This document shows, in pieces, positions 22,377 to 34,672 of a stretch of DNA of 64,000 bases. The position numbers and the translations under genes are program-made. The DNA lies in the NCBI GenBank assembly GCA_029718625.1, contig CM056395.1:25128076-25192075 (forward strand), read 5' to 3'. Source of the DNA: Synaphobranchus kaupii (lineage: Eukaryota; Chordata; Actinopteri; Anguilliformes; Synaphobranchidae). Below the pieces are notes generated by a model. It was given only the letters and a program-made list of their open reading frames with translations. It was not told where the DNA came from and searched no databases. How positions within the stretch are numbered: position 1 is the first letter of the stretch; every line of letters begins with the position of its first letter.

Positions 22377-23311
22377 CCAGTTATTTTGCAGACCCGCACC
22401 CTGAGACCACGCGTGTGCACGGGAGCGTTTCAGCGGAAGGCCGCTTGGGTTCAGACAGCATTGCGCGTCATCACTTGTTGGTTTGGCGTGACGTGTTCCT
22501 CCGCAGTCCCGCCGTCCCCCATCCTCTGCTTTAGAGCTCTCTGTTAATGCGCCGTCACACCTCTGTGTCAAACGGGAGACCCTGACTGGATTATACCTGT
22601 TCGTGGGGTGTTTAGTGGGCCGAGACGTGCTGCGGTGAACATTTTAATTCCAGACATTTCTCAGTACACTTGAGCTACAGTATGCAGTATGCAGTACGTG
22701 CTGTTGGCTGCGTTGCTTGATTCGGTCCTACCTCCACCCTTTAAAAGTAATCTTCTGGTCCCTATTGTTCTACTCTATACTGTTCTACTCTAAGTATAGG
22801 TATGTATGTTGATAAACATGTGATGCTACGGTATGTCAGCAGTGTCATTCTTCAGTGCATAATGATACCGTATTCAAGGTGTTATAAAGTCCCTGTAATC
22901 TTCATGAATGCCTATGACAACCTAATGATACATGACTTAGTCCTGGTAAAGGTGTTACGAGTGCTCCACAGTACCCACTTCACAGAAATGATACAGATAT
23001 ACCATCACATGCCATGTGTACTATCCGCAGCAAAACGGCAAGCGTAAAATACTCTGGATAAGTGCCTCACCCCACCACAGCAGTGTTTCTGATACTCACG
23101 AGGTGTAAAGGAGACGCGTTTTAAGTCTGTCGACTAGAGGAATGATTTCCAGAGACATCCTGCTTTGAGTCTTTCATGAGCATGTTGAGAAGCGCCCGTG
23201 TAGCTTTAAAGGGAGTTAAGTGAGCAACGAGGGGATTTGGCTTCTCTGTGAGGGTCCCCCGGGCCCCCCATGAATCCCACTGGCTAAAAAAAGCACAGTT
23301 CTCCCCCTCTG
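22377..23311. other. Unique non-coding stretch
   Basis: Contains a direct repeat of 'agtatgc' near 22678-22695 and a possible very degraded SINE/L2 tail ('actctggataagtgcct', about 23050). No gene recognised. Confidence 0.35.
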
Positions 23312-23352
23312 CCCCCCCCCCCCCCCCCCCCACCCCCTCACACACACACACT
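23312..23352. repeat. C20 tract followed by (CA)n
   Basis: 20 C at 23312-23331, then C/CA-rich sequence. Confidence 0.9.
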
Positions 23353-24129
23353 CCACCCACCTCGTGTTTTAGGTTCTGCTGCAGAAAATTGCTGTGTTGG
23401 AGAATAAAATCAATGCGTATACTGTATATTCAACTCCTGTATGTTCAAGTCCTGTCAGTTGGGCCCAATTGAATGTTGACAATAATAGAAAACCACAACA
23501 TAATCAATAGTGTTAAGATTTAGTAATCAATTGTATGAGTATACAGCATGTTAATTAATGAGTCATGTTCAACAATAGTCAGTTACAAGAGTGCTAATTA
23601 GCAAAATACTTAAATACAATTCTATAACCAACAATAATGAAAAGAAACAACAAATGGGAAATAAAATGAATAAAAGGGGTAAACTAAGCAACTAAACTAA
23701 AGTGGGGATGTTTGCAATGTCTATTAGGTTCAGGAGCACTCTAACAATTGGAGATGTTTTTTATCAGTATTGCACAGATTATGAAATAATACGGTATGTT
23801 CAAGTATGATGCAACCAAGTCACTTTCAATGATCATATCTTTTAATAGATGTACATAACTAATAAAATGCATTAGAATGCAATCTAAATGTTGACGCCAG
23901 CAAAGGATGGTGAACACTGATGTACTTAATGCCTCTGAGGAGTGCCAGTCCTGGGGCCGTGGTGCAGCTAGTCAGGCTCAGTGGATCCTGTAGTCCCTGC
24001 GGAGAAGGTTCAGAGAGGACCGGCATGACTGAACTTTGAGCGGCGTGTGCTTATAGCTTCTCAGAGTAAGTAGCCCTTCTGTGAATGGCTTTCGGGACTC
24101 CGCTCTGTTGCTAAGGCAGTGGGGTGGGC
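23353..24129. other. AT-rich unclassified stretch
   Basis: 23470-23900 is unusually AT-rich compared with its neighbours, then becomes GC-richer at 23940. It may be an old retroelement piece, but no ends or coding motifs are visible. Confidence 0.3.
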
Positions 24130-24150
24130 GGGGGGGGGGGGGGGGGGGGG
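24130..24150. repeat. G21 homopolymer
   Basis: The longest G run in the window. The minus-strand open frame at 24111-25025 depends on it (poly-Pro) and on the 5-bp array, so it is not a gene. Confidence 0.92.
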
Positions 24151-24507
24151 TTCCGTAGCGTGGCTGGATTTGCAGGCGTTTTTGCAAAGCTCCTAATATT
24201 CTGAACGCTTCCGGTCAGGAAAGCGATTACCCTTCGGCACTGCGTGCGACGCGTGTCTGGTGCTGATACCCCGGGATGAAAGGGTACCAACTTCCACACC
24301 ACCAATGGGGCCATCGGGAACGTGAAGTGAGAGGCGCACCACTTCCTGTTCGAATTGGCCGTAAATCCTAATCTCCGTACTTGGCTCAAGGGGAGTATTT
24401 CTGCACGGGCGAATCTGGAGGTTTTTCTTAAGGGTTTATGACCCCGCCCTCCCCCCCCCCCCCGCTTCGTTTTGGTGGTTATTTCCGGCCAGTATGAGGT
24501 AAATAAG
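24151..24507. other. Unique non-coding stretch with a C13 run
   Basis: C13 lies at 24451-24463. Nothing else is recognised. Confidence 0.4.
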
Positions 24508-24717
24508 GGCGGCAGCGTAGCACAATGGTTAGAATACTGGGCTAGTGACTCGGAGGTTTGTGGGTTCGATTTGCGGGCGCTACCATTGCACCCTTGAGCG
24601 AGGCACTTAACCTGAACCGCTTCAGTTAAATATCCAGCTGTATAGGGCCTGCATTGGTTGTATGTAAAAAGAATATAAGGTGCGAGTTGTTCTGGATAAG
24701 AACGTCTACTTAATGCC
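24508..24717 (+). mobile_element. tRNA-derived SINE, plus strand, near full length
   Basis: The best SINE copy here. It starts 'gggcggcagcgtagcacaat', has A box 'tagcacaatgg', B box 'gggttcgatttg', then 'cacccttgagcgaggcactt', 'ttaaatatccagctgta', and ends with the L2-type tail 'tctggataagaacgtctact'. About 210 bp. RNA polymerase III transcription and L2-clade reverse transcriptase are inferred from this architecture. Confidence 0.88.
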
Positions 24718-24770
24718 CAACACATAACTGTATTGTGTCCGTGAGAGTCGACACCAGCTTGTACTGTTGG

Positions 24771-24928
24771 CTGGACTGGACTGGACTGGACTGGACTGGA
24801 CTGGACTGGTCTGGACTGGACTGGACTGGTCTGGTCTGGTCTGGACTGGACTGGACTGGACTGGTCTGGACTGGACTGGACTGGTCTGGACTGGTCTGGA
24901 CTGGACTGGACTGGACTGGACTGGTCTG
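24771..24928 (+). repeat. 5-bp array (CTGGA/CTGGT)n, about 31 units
   Basis: CTGGA is the main unit, with CTGGT variants spaced mostly in multiples of a few units. All six frames are open through it, which explains the overlapping reading frames around 24.7-25.1 kb. Confidence 0.97.
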
Positions 24929-26312
24929 TTGGAGTTCTGCATCGGGCTGGGAAGGTTGGCGAACGTGGCCATATCCTGTGCCCGGGTACGACAAGATAAC
25001 GGGACCTGAGCTGGCTCCATTCCAAACCTCTGTCCTCATGTTTACTATAAAAGCATGAAGGTGCTCAACCAGCCAATAGCAATGCCGCCTCAACTCAATA
25101 TGCCAAGAGATTTATTGTAAAAGGATGCATATATCCTATACATTCTCTCGGAGTAGAGCTGAGATGCTTCCCTTATGTTCCGTACAGTATTGGACATTCC
25201 AGTGGGAGTGTGCTGTACTCGTTCTGCAGAGATAAGCCTATTGAGTGCATCTCAGAGTCCGCCTGGTTCTTGGATAAGGGGAATGCTTCACTTCCTAATG
25301 TCCCTGAGAATACACGGTCAAAATAAAAAAAATAAAAAACATGTTATTGTGCACGATGGAAAATCAGTCATGACATCGTAATGAGCAGGGCCTCCCTGGC
25401 AGGGGATTGGACGTTACGACACGGGATTTATCAGGCGGTCACGTCGTGCAGATGAACAGATCATTCAGGATGTCTAAGATGAGGAATTAACAAGGCAGCT
25501 CCCATCATTCCACCAGGAGAGAAGTCTGGAGATGAAAGTTAGTCGTTGTCTCTCCCAAGGACGGGTATCCAGATGTGCTAATTATGAAACTTTTCCGTTG
25601 TTCTCAGATGACAATGTGTTTTCATCCATTTGTATGAGGTCGACTTTAAGCAACCATTCCTGTCACGTTCACAATATCTGTCAAGTTAGCTAGTTGTGGC
25701 TTATAGTATTTCAGTATGGCTGCTACACCAGCTTGTGTTATTCTTCAATGACTTTGTTTTTTGTTTTTTTAAAAATACATTTCGACAAACTATTTTGGTA
25801 TTTTCACAAATTTAGAATTTGTAGCTATGTAAGAATTGCTTGGTCGAAACAACAATGAAAGATCCACTACATAAACGCATACCTTCTGATTCCAATGCAC
25901 AATTAAATGTAAAAATAATCAGATGAACTTATTTACCTTTGTGAACATCACCACACGTACAAAGTTAATTTATATGTGATGACGTTATAATATTGTCATA
26001 TAAAAACAAACCCATAAAGAAAAGTGCCCATAACCTACAAAATACTTTTACATATTCATATAATAGCTTTTTAACTTTTTGTACATTCTCATGAGTGGAC
26101 ATCGGCATTTTTATATTCATAAGGTCGGGGAGTGTGACAATAGATAAAACACTCTTGTGTGAATAATTGTGTAGTCAAGGCAAAATGATTTGATTACAGT
26201 CAACTACATTGAGGTCACTTAAAAGGCAAATCAGTCCCATCTTTTTTTATACATCTCTCTAGTTATAAAATGGATGTGCTGGTAATGGATCTGTTTCTAG
26301 TTTAACATTTTT
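24929..26312. other. Unique non-coding stretch
   Basis: Nothing recognised except AT-rich DNA from about 25740 to 26270. Confidence 0.4.
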
Positions 26313-26372
26313 TGTGCGTGCGTGCGTGCGTGCGTGCGTGCGTGTGTGTGCGTGCGTGTGTAATATATATAT
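26313..26372 (+). repeat. (GTGC)n / (TG)n / (AT)n compound microsatellite
   Basis: 'gtgcgtgcgtgc' units pass into TG and then a short AT tract, immediately before the Tc1 end. Confidence 0.93.
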
Positions 26373-26373
26373 A

Positions 26374-26515
26374 TTGTGCACTAAGCTGCACTCCAAAAGT
26401 GTTAGGACAGTGGCACATTTTTTTGTTGTTTTGGCTCTGTACTCCAGCACTTTGTATTTGAAATGGAACGGTGACTATGAGGTTAAAGTGCAGACTTTCA
26501 GCTTTAATTTCAGCC
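26374..26515 (-). mobile_element. Tc1-like terminal fragment (third copy)
   Basis: 'aaaagtgttaggacagtggc' followed by 'gtactccagcactttg', 'tttgaaatggaac' and 'gaggttaaagtgcagacttt' is the same ordered text as the outer 140 bp of the Tc1-like copies at 34127-34672 (same orientation) and 63265-63825 (inverted). Only the terminus is kept. The transposase part is absent. Confidence 0.7.
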
Positions 26516-26574
26516 ACTGTTGCCTTTGGCTTGCTCTTGTGGGGGTTTAGGCCAGGGTTTTCTAGTAGCAAGGG

Positions 26575-26632
26575 TATTGTGACGATTGTTCGTGAAATGC
26601 GCTATATAAATAAACTTTGATTTGATTTAAAT
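26575..26632 (+). mobile_element. LINE-type 3' tail signature
   Basis: 'gaaatgcgctatataaataa' followed by 'actttgatttgattt' matches the 3' end pattern of several fish CR1/L2-group LINEs. Only the tail is recognisable, and the clade is not certain. Confidence 0.45.
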
Positions 26633-28340
26633 ATTAAACATAAAAGCGAGAGGCTGTGTTAGTGGTTTTTTGGAAGAACAGAATCACATTGTGTATAAAT
26701 AGCTTTGTTTAATGGCAGAAAGGCTGTGAAGGACGTTGTCCTTAGCTTACTCAATCCATCTGTAACTGCTAATACCCACAGCTAAAAATGAAGCAAACTT
26801 CAGCTGGCAAGTCTGTAGACACTGCAGTCCTCTAGTAATGCACTTTTTATGTGCAAATCCAGACCTACCACAGATAAACAAATTTAATATTCTATATATC
26901 TTAATACTGGAGACCAGATTAAATGCAGCATTCAGCTGGAAAATCATAATTAACCAGCACTGCAGTCCAAATCAAGTCACAAATGATTTAAGTGTTTTCT
27001 ATTCATAGATACAATATCTGATAATGTATGCATGCACAACGAGGACTAAAGGTAGCATGATTTCTGTAATTTTGCATTTGTTTGGCCATTAAAATGAAAA
27101 ATGTGAATTTGGGGAAATTATTGAAAATAAAACTGCTAATGCATAATGTATCATCAAACGATGCTACATTATGTATCATTTGTAATCAATAAGTAGGGAA
27201 TAGAAAGGGAATAAAAACAGCTTGGTTGTTGTCTCATGACTTCAGTGTGAAACGAGACGAAGCAGAGATCAAGAAAATAATGAAGTTTCAACAAGTTCAG
27301 TGTGAGATTGGAGACCATTACCTCTGTGATTCAAAACCCATTAAGGAGTGGCTTACCACTGTACAGAAAACAGACAGAGCTAAGTACCTGTTAGCATCTC
27401 TGCACTGCGTCTAGTGCTGCAGCAAGTACGTTTGGTGTATAGCAGTTCACCCTATTTTTAATAATTGCCATTTTATTACCAGTTAGCTGCAGCTGCTAAA
27501 ATGCGTTTGTTACTTCATGTTACATTATAATGGTGTGCTTAGCATGCATGCGGTGATGACTAAATGTTTGAAGAGGCAATGACCTTAGGTTAGATGGGGA
27601 TTTCAGACTGCATTGGCAGTGCTGTCTAAGTAATGTGGCAGGCAAATGCAGTAAGTCTGCCGAAAGGGTTTTCTTCAGTGACGGCGGATGTTTTCTAGCA
27701 CGTTCTCTGACCCTTAATGAATGTTTAATAGACCTTACCGTTAGTTACTCATGCGACAAAGGCCGCACGTTTGAAAGTTATGCAGCGCTGAAAAGTGATA
27801 ATGAGCGCGCGTATGAAATACCGTTCTCCCTGGCAACCCTGAGTCAGTAACTCGGCAACAACCGGCGTGCGACTGTACACCCCCTTTTCATAAATAAACA
27901 TTCCGATGTGAGTAATTACTTCCCTGTGCAGTCTTACTCAGCCTCTGCCCCCTTTACCACCAATCACGTTCCACATTTGCAAGTAAATACATTAGAATAT
28001 CGCCGTATTGTGCAAACACAATAAAGGGAGAAGATATACAACAACAAAAAAAAAGGATAGGAACAAATTAATAAAACTGAGAGATGCTGTAAATGAATCA
28101 TCTTCCTTGGCCCCATAAATATCGGGATACTGGTATGCAAATGAAGCTACACCTTTAGAATGTCATGGGTCCCCCACTGTCTCCTACGTATTATAAGATG
28201 CTTATAAATGCAGTCTGATGCACTAGCTTTAGCATTAGCCTGCTGTAATGCCTTCATTTTCATAATGAGTCTCCTCGGTTGAAACATGCGTTTGATTGAA
28301 TTTGCACAATAAAAAGAGGAGAAAAAAAACTGAACTCCAG
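26633..28340. other. Unique non-coding stretch
   Basis: Short open frames at 27226-27414 and 27635-27850 have mixed codons but no recognisable domain or splice partner. No repeat family recognised. Conserved regulatory sequence is possible. Confidence 0.3.
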
Positions 28341-28367
28341 TGTGTGTCTGTGTCTGTGTCTGTGTCT

Positions 28368-28434
<67 letters not shown>
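28341..28434 (+). repeat. (TGTGTC)n then (TG)n microsatellite
   Basis: About five TGTGTC units pass directly into about 30 TG units. Confidence 0.98.
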
Positions 28435-28438
<4 letters not shown>

Positions 28439-30410
28439 TGTGTCGGGGGTGGGGGGGTGTGTTTGTTTGTTTTTAGAAGTCTGTCCCCGTGCCATGATGA
28501 CCCAAAGTGCATGATGACACCTTTAACAACACGTTGCGATTAAGCTCGGCTCCTCTGTCATTGGACAGTGATGCATCCCATTCAAGGTGCATTACGGCGC
28601 CCACACCCACATCTCGGCGCGTGCCAAATTTCTGTTCCGCTTGCCTGAGTGTACGGTTTCAGAGAATCGCTGGCTCATTGAGGCTGTCGGTGCGTCTACA
28701 AAACTCATATTCACATTCTGTCTGGCCCATCCCATAGGATTTCCTCTTTTCCTCCAATTTTCATGGCTCGTATAATCATTCAACTTATTTCTGTATCATG
28801 AGTAATTTGGGTACAGTCTTTTTCTCTTCTTTTTTTTTTGTTGTTGCTGGAAACATAATTGCTTACCACTCGCTATGTGCCCTAGTCGCTGTAGCTAATG
28901 AGGAATCATTTTGGAAGCAGAAAGCATGCAAAATGCACCATCTGCAAATTGCACTGTCAAACTGCTGGCCTGGCACCGTTATTGTAATTATTTTTACTTT
29001 ATGACAAAATTAGAGGGGTAACATAGACGCAGGCGTTAGTAATTGCTTTCATGTCTGATATAATTTAATTATAATGTAAATATCAATTATGCATGCATTG
29101 GCAGACGGTTTGCATCATGTGTGCGTGATGTGGTTGGGATAAGAATGAAAATTGACTGAGACACCCCCACAAAAGACACGGCCGGGGCTGATCGGCAACC
29201 ATTGCGGCCACAGAGTGATAATAATCATAAGTAAAATTAAAATAATCCATTGCATATTACCATCAACGTCAGTTATAGAAAGGCCCCAAACCATGTTGTG
29301 GGTCTTTTGATTGACATGTCTGAGCAATCATCAAAAATGATCAATGTGGTCTTTGCTTGTGCATGGTAAACAGAGCGTGGAAATCTAGCGCACTGAACGT
29401 CCGCTATTATCGCTAACATGAACGGCTTCCAAAGGGACTCAGCGGAATTAGCGGTATTGGCGCCATTCAGAGGTGAACTGAGAGGAAGGGGTTTGATGTT
29501 CACCCATTAGGTCAGTAAGCACTAACCTCAGGACCCTAAACCTAACTGCAAGGGGCACACGTTATTTGTTGAAGGACGGTTTATCTTTAACGCGACCCAG
29601 TTATCCCAGGTAAATGCCAGAAAGGATCACCAGGCCAAGGAGCTTCAAAAACTATTAGAGAACCGCATGGAAGCTGAATGGTTCATCACAGTCGGAGTTC
29701 AACATGAGATCTCACGGCTTTGAAATGGTGTTTTGCATGTTTGATTGCTCATGAGGCAAAATCAGACTGAAGGACTCATTACTACATGCCTTCACAAAAC
29801 GTTTCTAAATAATTGATTATCAGAAGTCTATCAGGGCTCTATCAGGGCTTTGTACTGACACTTTTCCAACAACTTGCCGGATTTCCGAGAGACAGTGGCC
29901 TGGTTTCAATAAACATTTGTTCTTCACTTGGCTTTTTTTCCACAGAGATTGTTGAGTTCGTTTTGGTGATTGCTGAACTCAACAAACAGTTTGGGAACAA
30001 AAAAAAACAAAAAAAAAAATGGTCAGACTGACAAACGATTGAATCCTGGCCAGTGTCTTTATGAAGCAGAATAAGATTAGAAACATAAGCAAATTCATTT
30101 CAACTTTCAAAAGCAATGACTTACTGTATTTCAATCATTTTATTTAGAGGCTGTGGCTTCCTATGCGTTCCCCTGCCAGTTTCAAAGACGTGCTCTGCCA
30201 GACAAAAGACAATTGAATGAACTCCTTGGCAACTTCCCGTGTGGGCTGATTTCCCAACCCGTCCGTGCCAAACCCATCTCTGACTGGACCTTCCAAGCAG
30301 AGGACGAAGGAACCACGAGAGACTATTGGACTGTGTGCAGCATCTGTGATGAAAACTGAACCCTTTGCCACTGAGCTCAGCCCTCAATGTTCGGAAAATG
30401 GACCTGCATG
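28435..30410. other. Long unique stretch
   Basis: No repeat family recognised over nearly 2 kb. The stretch 30140-30360 is open on both strands (68-88 codons) and even in composition. It has no start context, splice sites or known domain that would make it an exon, so a conserved non-coding element is an equal guess. Confidence 0.3.
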
Positions 30411-30534
30411 CACAGAAAAAATGTCGGTGTCAATTTAACTCTGATGGTGTACATTTAACACCCTTGGGTGTTTGAGTCCACGGACTCATATAAACACCGT
30501 AGGGTGTTAAATGTACACCACTATTTTGGCTGTG
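30411..30534. mobile_element. Palindromic MITE (124 bp)
   Basis: The outer ends 'cacagaaaaaatg' and 'cactattttggctgtg' are imperfect inverted repeats. Inside, 30446-30464 and 30501-30519 form a perfect 19-bp inverted pair ('ggtgtacatttaacaccct'), and the loop holds another palindrome, 'gagtccacggactc'. The whole unit can fold into one long hairpin, typical of fold-back MITEs in fish. Confidence 0.8.
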
Positions 30535-32149
30535 TAGCCTTCACTCATCGTTCATGAAAGACTTAGCTGGCGATGGCAGACACATGCCCCTGAGGAAGCT
30601 CAGGAGTTTGCCCTGAACTTCACAATTTGTACAAGTTTTGTTTTGGAGGGGATGAGGCGAAGATGAGCAAGTTCTTTTTCTTTTTTTCTTTTCTTTTTTC
30701 CAGTACTACACACTCTGAAATGCTTGACTAAGTGCAGCGGGGTTTTCATGGTTGAACGGTTGGATCCCTCTGCCGGTATAGATTTCATTAAGTACATCGC
30801 TTGTATGCCATATCATCTAGTTCTGCCTGAACACCTAGGTAACGCCCATCGGCCCATCTCCAGGTGACACCCGCTTAATCCTTTAAATACTGACTTTTTT
30901 TTTCTTCTTACTATCAATTTAATCCTGGCAGCCCGCGCAATATAAATTCATTGTGTCCTCCCGCAGTGGAACCCGTGAACCGTAAATGAAGTCTCGTCAA
31001 AGCGAACCACCCCCTTCGCTGGTAAAATCTTCTTTTTACTTTCATTGTAACCGTGTCTGCCATTGGCAACTAAGTCTTCACCCGCAGACGTGGAAAGGAG
31101 CAGCACGTTCCCTTTTGATTTAACAGGTAGCGATCGTTTCATTGTGTTCCAGCTGCCTGGGGATTTATCTGGGACATTTCATGAACATCACTGATCAAGG
31201 AAATAAGTGAATATGAGGAACAAGGGAGTGCCTGGGCGTCCTCAGAATTATTTATATTGTTCGTGGGACAAGGTACTTTTTTTTTTTTTCATTTTTGTCC
31301 CGTTCTTGATGCATGACAACATGCGCCTCTATTGCCACCATATGAGATGGTTTAAATCCCAAAGATTGACAAAATTCCTTCAAATATCTTAGCAGAATGA
31401 GGAAGTGCCGTTATATTTTACTGAATTTTCATCATAGCTCTTATCAGTAGAATAAATGATGTGCTTCTTGGCTGCCTAATGGAATGAAGTCGAGCCATGA
31501 ATCATTCATGATTATGGTTATGGTTTTGGTCAGTAATACGGGGCCTTTTTTAGGCATGTTTAAATCGCGTATGCACTTTGCGTTGTGTTTGGATAGATTA
31601 AGAAATAATTCAAGGTATATTTGCAGACTTGACTGCATAAGTGGTGTAACTTTTCAGTGTTAGAACTTGAATATAAAAGTGGAATCGGTGTCTTTTGAAA
31701 TGATACCGTAACACTCCCCCGATTATTTCAGTGGATCCCTTAACCCTCGCACCGTTATCTTGGTATCCCAATGAATGCTGGTGCAAAATCTCTTTAAAAA
31801 AAGAGATCTGCCTTGGTGGTTACATTAATCATCCAGCAGGATAATAATGAATATGCAAAATGGCGTTCTATGAAACCTGGGATAAGGGTGTTTGTTAAAC
31901 ATAAAATGAAACTGTACAATTTGTGTAAGGATAGACATCATGCATAAGGTATTCGCTGTGATGCACCTTGGGATGGCTTAGGGATGGGGTGGGTAGTAGC
32001 GATTATGATCACTACATAGGTACTGATCGCAGACAGGAAGGGGGGGTGGCGCTCCCCGACGGATGGTGCCCTTGGCAACTGCCTATGTTGCCTATGCCTA
32101 GAACGACCTTGGATGCACCACATATAAATGTAATGGCATTCCAACGTTT
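30535..32149. other. Unique non-coding stretch
   Basis: Includes a T/C-rich tract near 30676-30700 and a T-run near 31279. Nothing coding or repetitive is recognised. Confidence 0.4.
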
Positions 32150-33565
32150 GGCCTACTGTGCTTATCTACAAACCCCGCCCCTCATGTCCTTCTGGCTGTG
32201 GTGTTACTGTGCTTCTCTACAAACCCCACCCCTCATGTCCTTCTGGCTCTGGTATCACTGTCCTTCTGGCTCTGGTATTACTGTCCTTCTCTACAAACCC
32301 TGCCCCTCATGTCCTTCTGGCTGTGGTGTTACTGTGCTTCTCTACAAACCCCACCCCTGATGTCCTTCTGGCTCTGGTATCACTGTCCTTCTGGCTCTGG
32401 TATTACTGTCCTTCTCTACAAACCCTGCCCCTCATGTCCTTCTGGCTCTGGTATCACTGTGCTTCTCTACAAACCCCACCCCTCATGTCCTTCTGGCTCT
32501 GGTATCACTGTGCTTCTGGCTCTGGTATCACTGTCCTTCTGGCTCTGGTATTACTGTCCATCTCTAAAAACCCTGCCCCTCATGTCCTTCTGGCTGTGGT
32601 GTTACTGTGCTTCTCTACAAACCCCACCCCTCATGTCCTTCTGGCTCTGGTATTACTGTGCTTCTGGCTCTGGTATTACTGTCCTTCTCTACAAACCCTG
32701 CCCCTCATGTCCTTCTGGCTCTGGTATCACTGTCCTTCTGGCTCTGGTATTACTGTCCTTCTGGCTCTGGTATTACTGTCCTTCTCTACAAACCCTGCCC
32801 CTCATGTCCTTCTGGCTCTGGTATCACTGTGCTTCTGGCTCTGGTATTACTGTCCTTCTCTACAAACCCTGCCCCTCATGTCCTTCTGGCTCTGGTATCA
32901 CTGTGCTTCTCTACAAACCCCGCCCCTCATGTCCTTCTGGCTCTGGTATCACTGTGCTTCTCTACAAACCCCACCCCTCATGTCCTTCTGGCTCTGGTAT
33001 CACTGTGCTTCTCTACAAACCCCACCCCTCATGTCCTTCTGGCTCTGGTATCACTGTGCTTCTCTACAAACCCCACCCCTCATGTCCTTCTGGCTCTGGT
33101 ATCACTGTGCTTCTCTACAAACCCCGCCCCTCATGTCCTTCTGGCTCTGGGTATCACTGTGCTTCTCTACAAACCCCACCCCTCATGTCCTTCTGGCTCT
33201 GGTATCACTGCTTCTCTACAAACCCCACCCCTCATGTCCTTCTGGCTCTGGTATCACTGTGCTTCTCTACAAACCCCGCCCCTCATGTCCTTCTGGCTCT
33301 GGTATCACTGTGCTTCTCTACAAACCCTGCCCCTCATGTCCTTCTCGCTCTGGTATCACTGTACTTCTCTACAAACCCTGCCCCTCATGTCCTTCTGGCT
33401 CTGGTATCACTGTGCTTCTCTACAAACCGCACCCCTCATGTCCTTCTGGCTGTCGTGTTACTGTGCTTCTCTACAAACCCTGCCCCTCATGTCCTTCTGG
33501 CTCTGGTATCACTGTACTTCTCTACAAACCCTGCCCTTCATGTCCTTCTGGCTCTGGTATGATCG
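32150..33565 (+). repeat. Composite minisatellite of 51-bp and 23-bp units
   Basis: The long unit (51 bp) contains 'cttctctacaaaccccaccc' and 'ctcatgtccttctggctctg'. The short unit (23 bp, 'cttctggctctggtatcact' plus 3 bp) is the long unit minus 28 bp lying between two 'cttct' copies. The left half mixes long and short units. From about 32880 it is almost only long units. Forward frames of 329-494 codons arise because no unit contains a stop in any frame. Confidence 0.97.
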
Positions 33566-34126
33566 TATGCGCTTTGTTTTTAGAAAGGACTCGTAGGAAT
33601 CCGCAGGAAATGAAATGGCAATCCAGTGAAGGAACTTCCTGAGCGCCGGCAGATGCCGTGGAGAGAGGGGCTCGGGAAGTCTTTAAAGATATCCGCTAAA
33701 ATCTTCAGAGGCTGCCTGAAGATTTCTCTCTTCTGTCTTCTTTTCTGCTTCTCTCTTCCGCTTGGTGTCAAACGGCCGACCTCCTTTCTCTCCTACACCC
33801 CCCCCCCCCCCCCCCTCTCTCTCTCCAGGGGAGTTCCAGGTTTTAGCCTCTGCTTTACTGAGTAAGGAGCACTGCATGAAAAGCTTGTGCTTACGGGGCG
33901 GACGCTACTGGACAGAAATACATACGGACTGCGTCTGGCCATTTGTGGATTGAATGTCAGCCATCAGAAACGGACATAATCTCGTGCACGGAGCTGTTCT
34001 TGTCCAGAAATCTGCCATAAATGACCAGACATGGCCGTCCACTTCTCCTAATTGGGAATATCCGAGTCCAGGAATCCCCTGATCACAGACGAGGCCCGGG
34101 AGTGTGCAGAACTTTCTGGAAATATA
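33566..34126. other. Unique stretch with a C18 run
   Basis: C18 lies at 33798-33815, followed by a short CT tract. No gene recognised. Confidence 0.4.
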
Positions 34127-34672
34127 CAGTGAGGACCGTAATTCATTGGACGGTGACACATTTTGTTGTTATTTTGGTTTTGTACTCTAGCACTTTGAGT
34201 TTGAAAGGATACAATGACAATGAGGTTGAAGTGCAGTCAGCTTTAATTAGAGGTTATTTTCATCCATATCGGATGACCTTTTAAAAATTATAAAAAAATT
34301 TGTACATGGTCCCCCCGCTATTTTTGGGCATCAAAAAATATTGGACAGTTTAACATAATGTAGAATAAAGTAATCATTTTTAATATTTGGTCACATCCTT
34401 TGCATGCCATGACTTCCTGATGTCTGTGACCCAACAATATCAAAAGACTCTTATTTTCTGGTACTCTTACAAGCGATACTATAACTTCTCTGCATTTGAA
34501 TGGATCTCTGTGGGAATTGGGGGGTGGGACTAGATTTAGCTGTAAATTATGCTGGAACAGTATGGGATACATGATTGGTGAAATGGCTCTAAGTCATCAA
34601 GGGTCTGCGGTATCAAACGAGTCTCAAACCATCACTCTGCTGCCAGATATGCAGTAGATATGGATGACTTTA
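34127..34672 (-). mobile_element. Tc1-like transposon, 3' half, minus strand
   Basis: The outer end 'acagtgaggaccgtaattca' plus 'ttggacggtgacacatt' matches the ends of the copies at 26.4 and 63.8 kb. The inner part includes 'catgccatgacttcctgatg' and 'tctgtgacccaac', also identical in the 63.5 kb copy. The inner boundary lies near the transposase core (34582-34665). The opposite terminal repeat is absent, so this is a one-ended remnant. Confidence 0.8.
34582..34665 (-). pseudogene. Decayed Tc1 transposase core fragment
   Basis: Translated on the minus strand, this 28-codon piece keeps the pattern of the Tc1 'VMVWG' motif, read here as V-M-V-stop, and then the following stretch in which 'S-x-P' and 'L' positions are kept but two successive codons are TGA. 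Tc1 transposases cut and paste DNA with a DDE/D active site, and this motif lies within that catalytic region. Three TGA stops make it non-functional. The same three stops occur at 63275-63358. Confidence 0.65.

Noticed and set aside
22802..23060. Additional SINE copy ending near 23060
   Set aside because: Only a weak tail-like word ('actctggataagtgcct') is present and the upstream sequence does not match the SINE middle.
24508..24600. tRNA gene suggested by A and B boxes
   Set aside because: The body continues into the SINE middle and L2-type tail, and the cloverleaf acceptor stem is not formed, so it is a SINE head.
24111..25025. Minus-strand open frame of 304 codons
   Set aside because: It runs through the (CTGGA)n array, a complete SINE and the G21 tract. 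No conserved domain.
30153..30387. Region open on both strands, considered as an exon
   Set aside because: No clear splice acceptor/donor pair or homologous protein pattern. Kept only as unique sequence.
32158..33642. Open frame of 494 codons on the plus strand (and 454 and 329 in other frames)
   Set aside because: It lies within the 51/23-bp minisatellite. All three frames are open because the unit has no stop codon, and the translation is the repeat itself.
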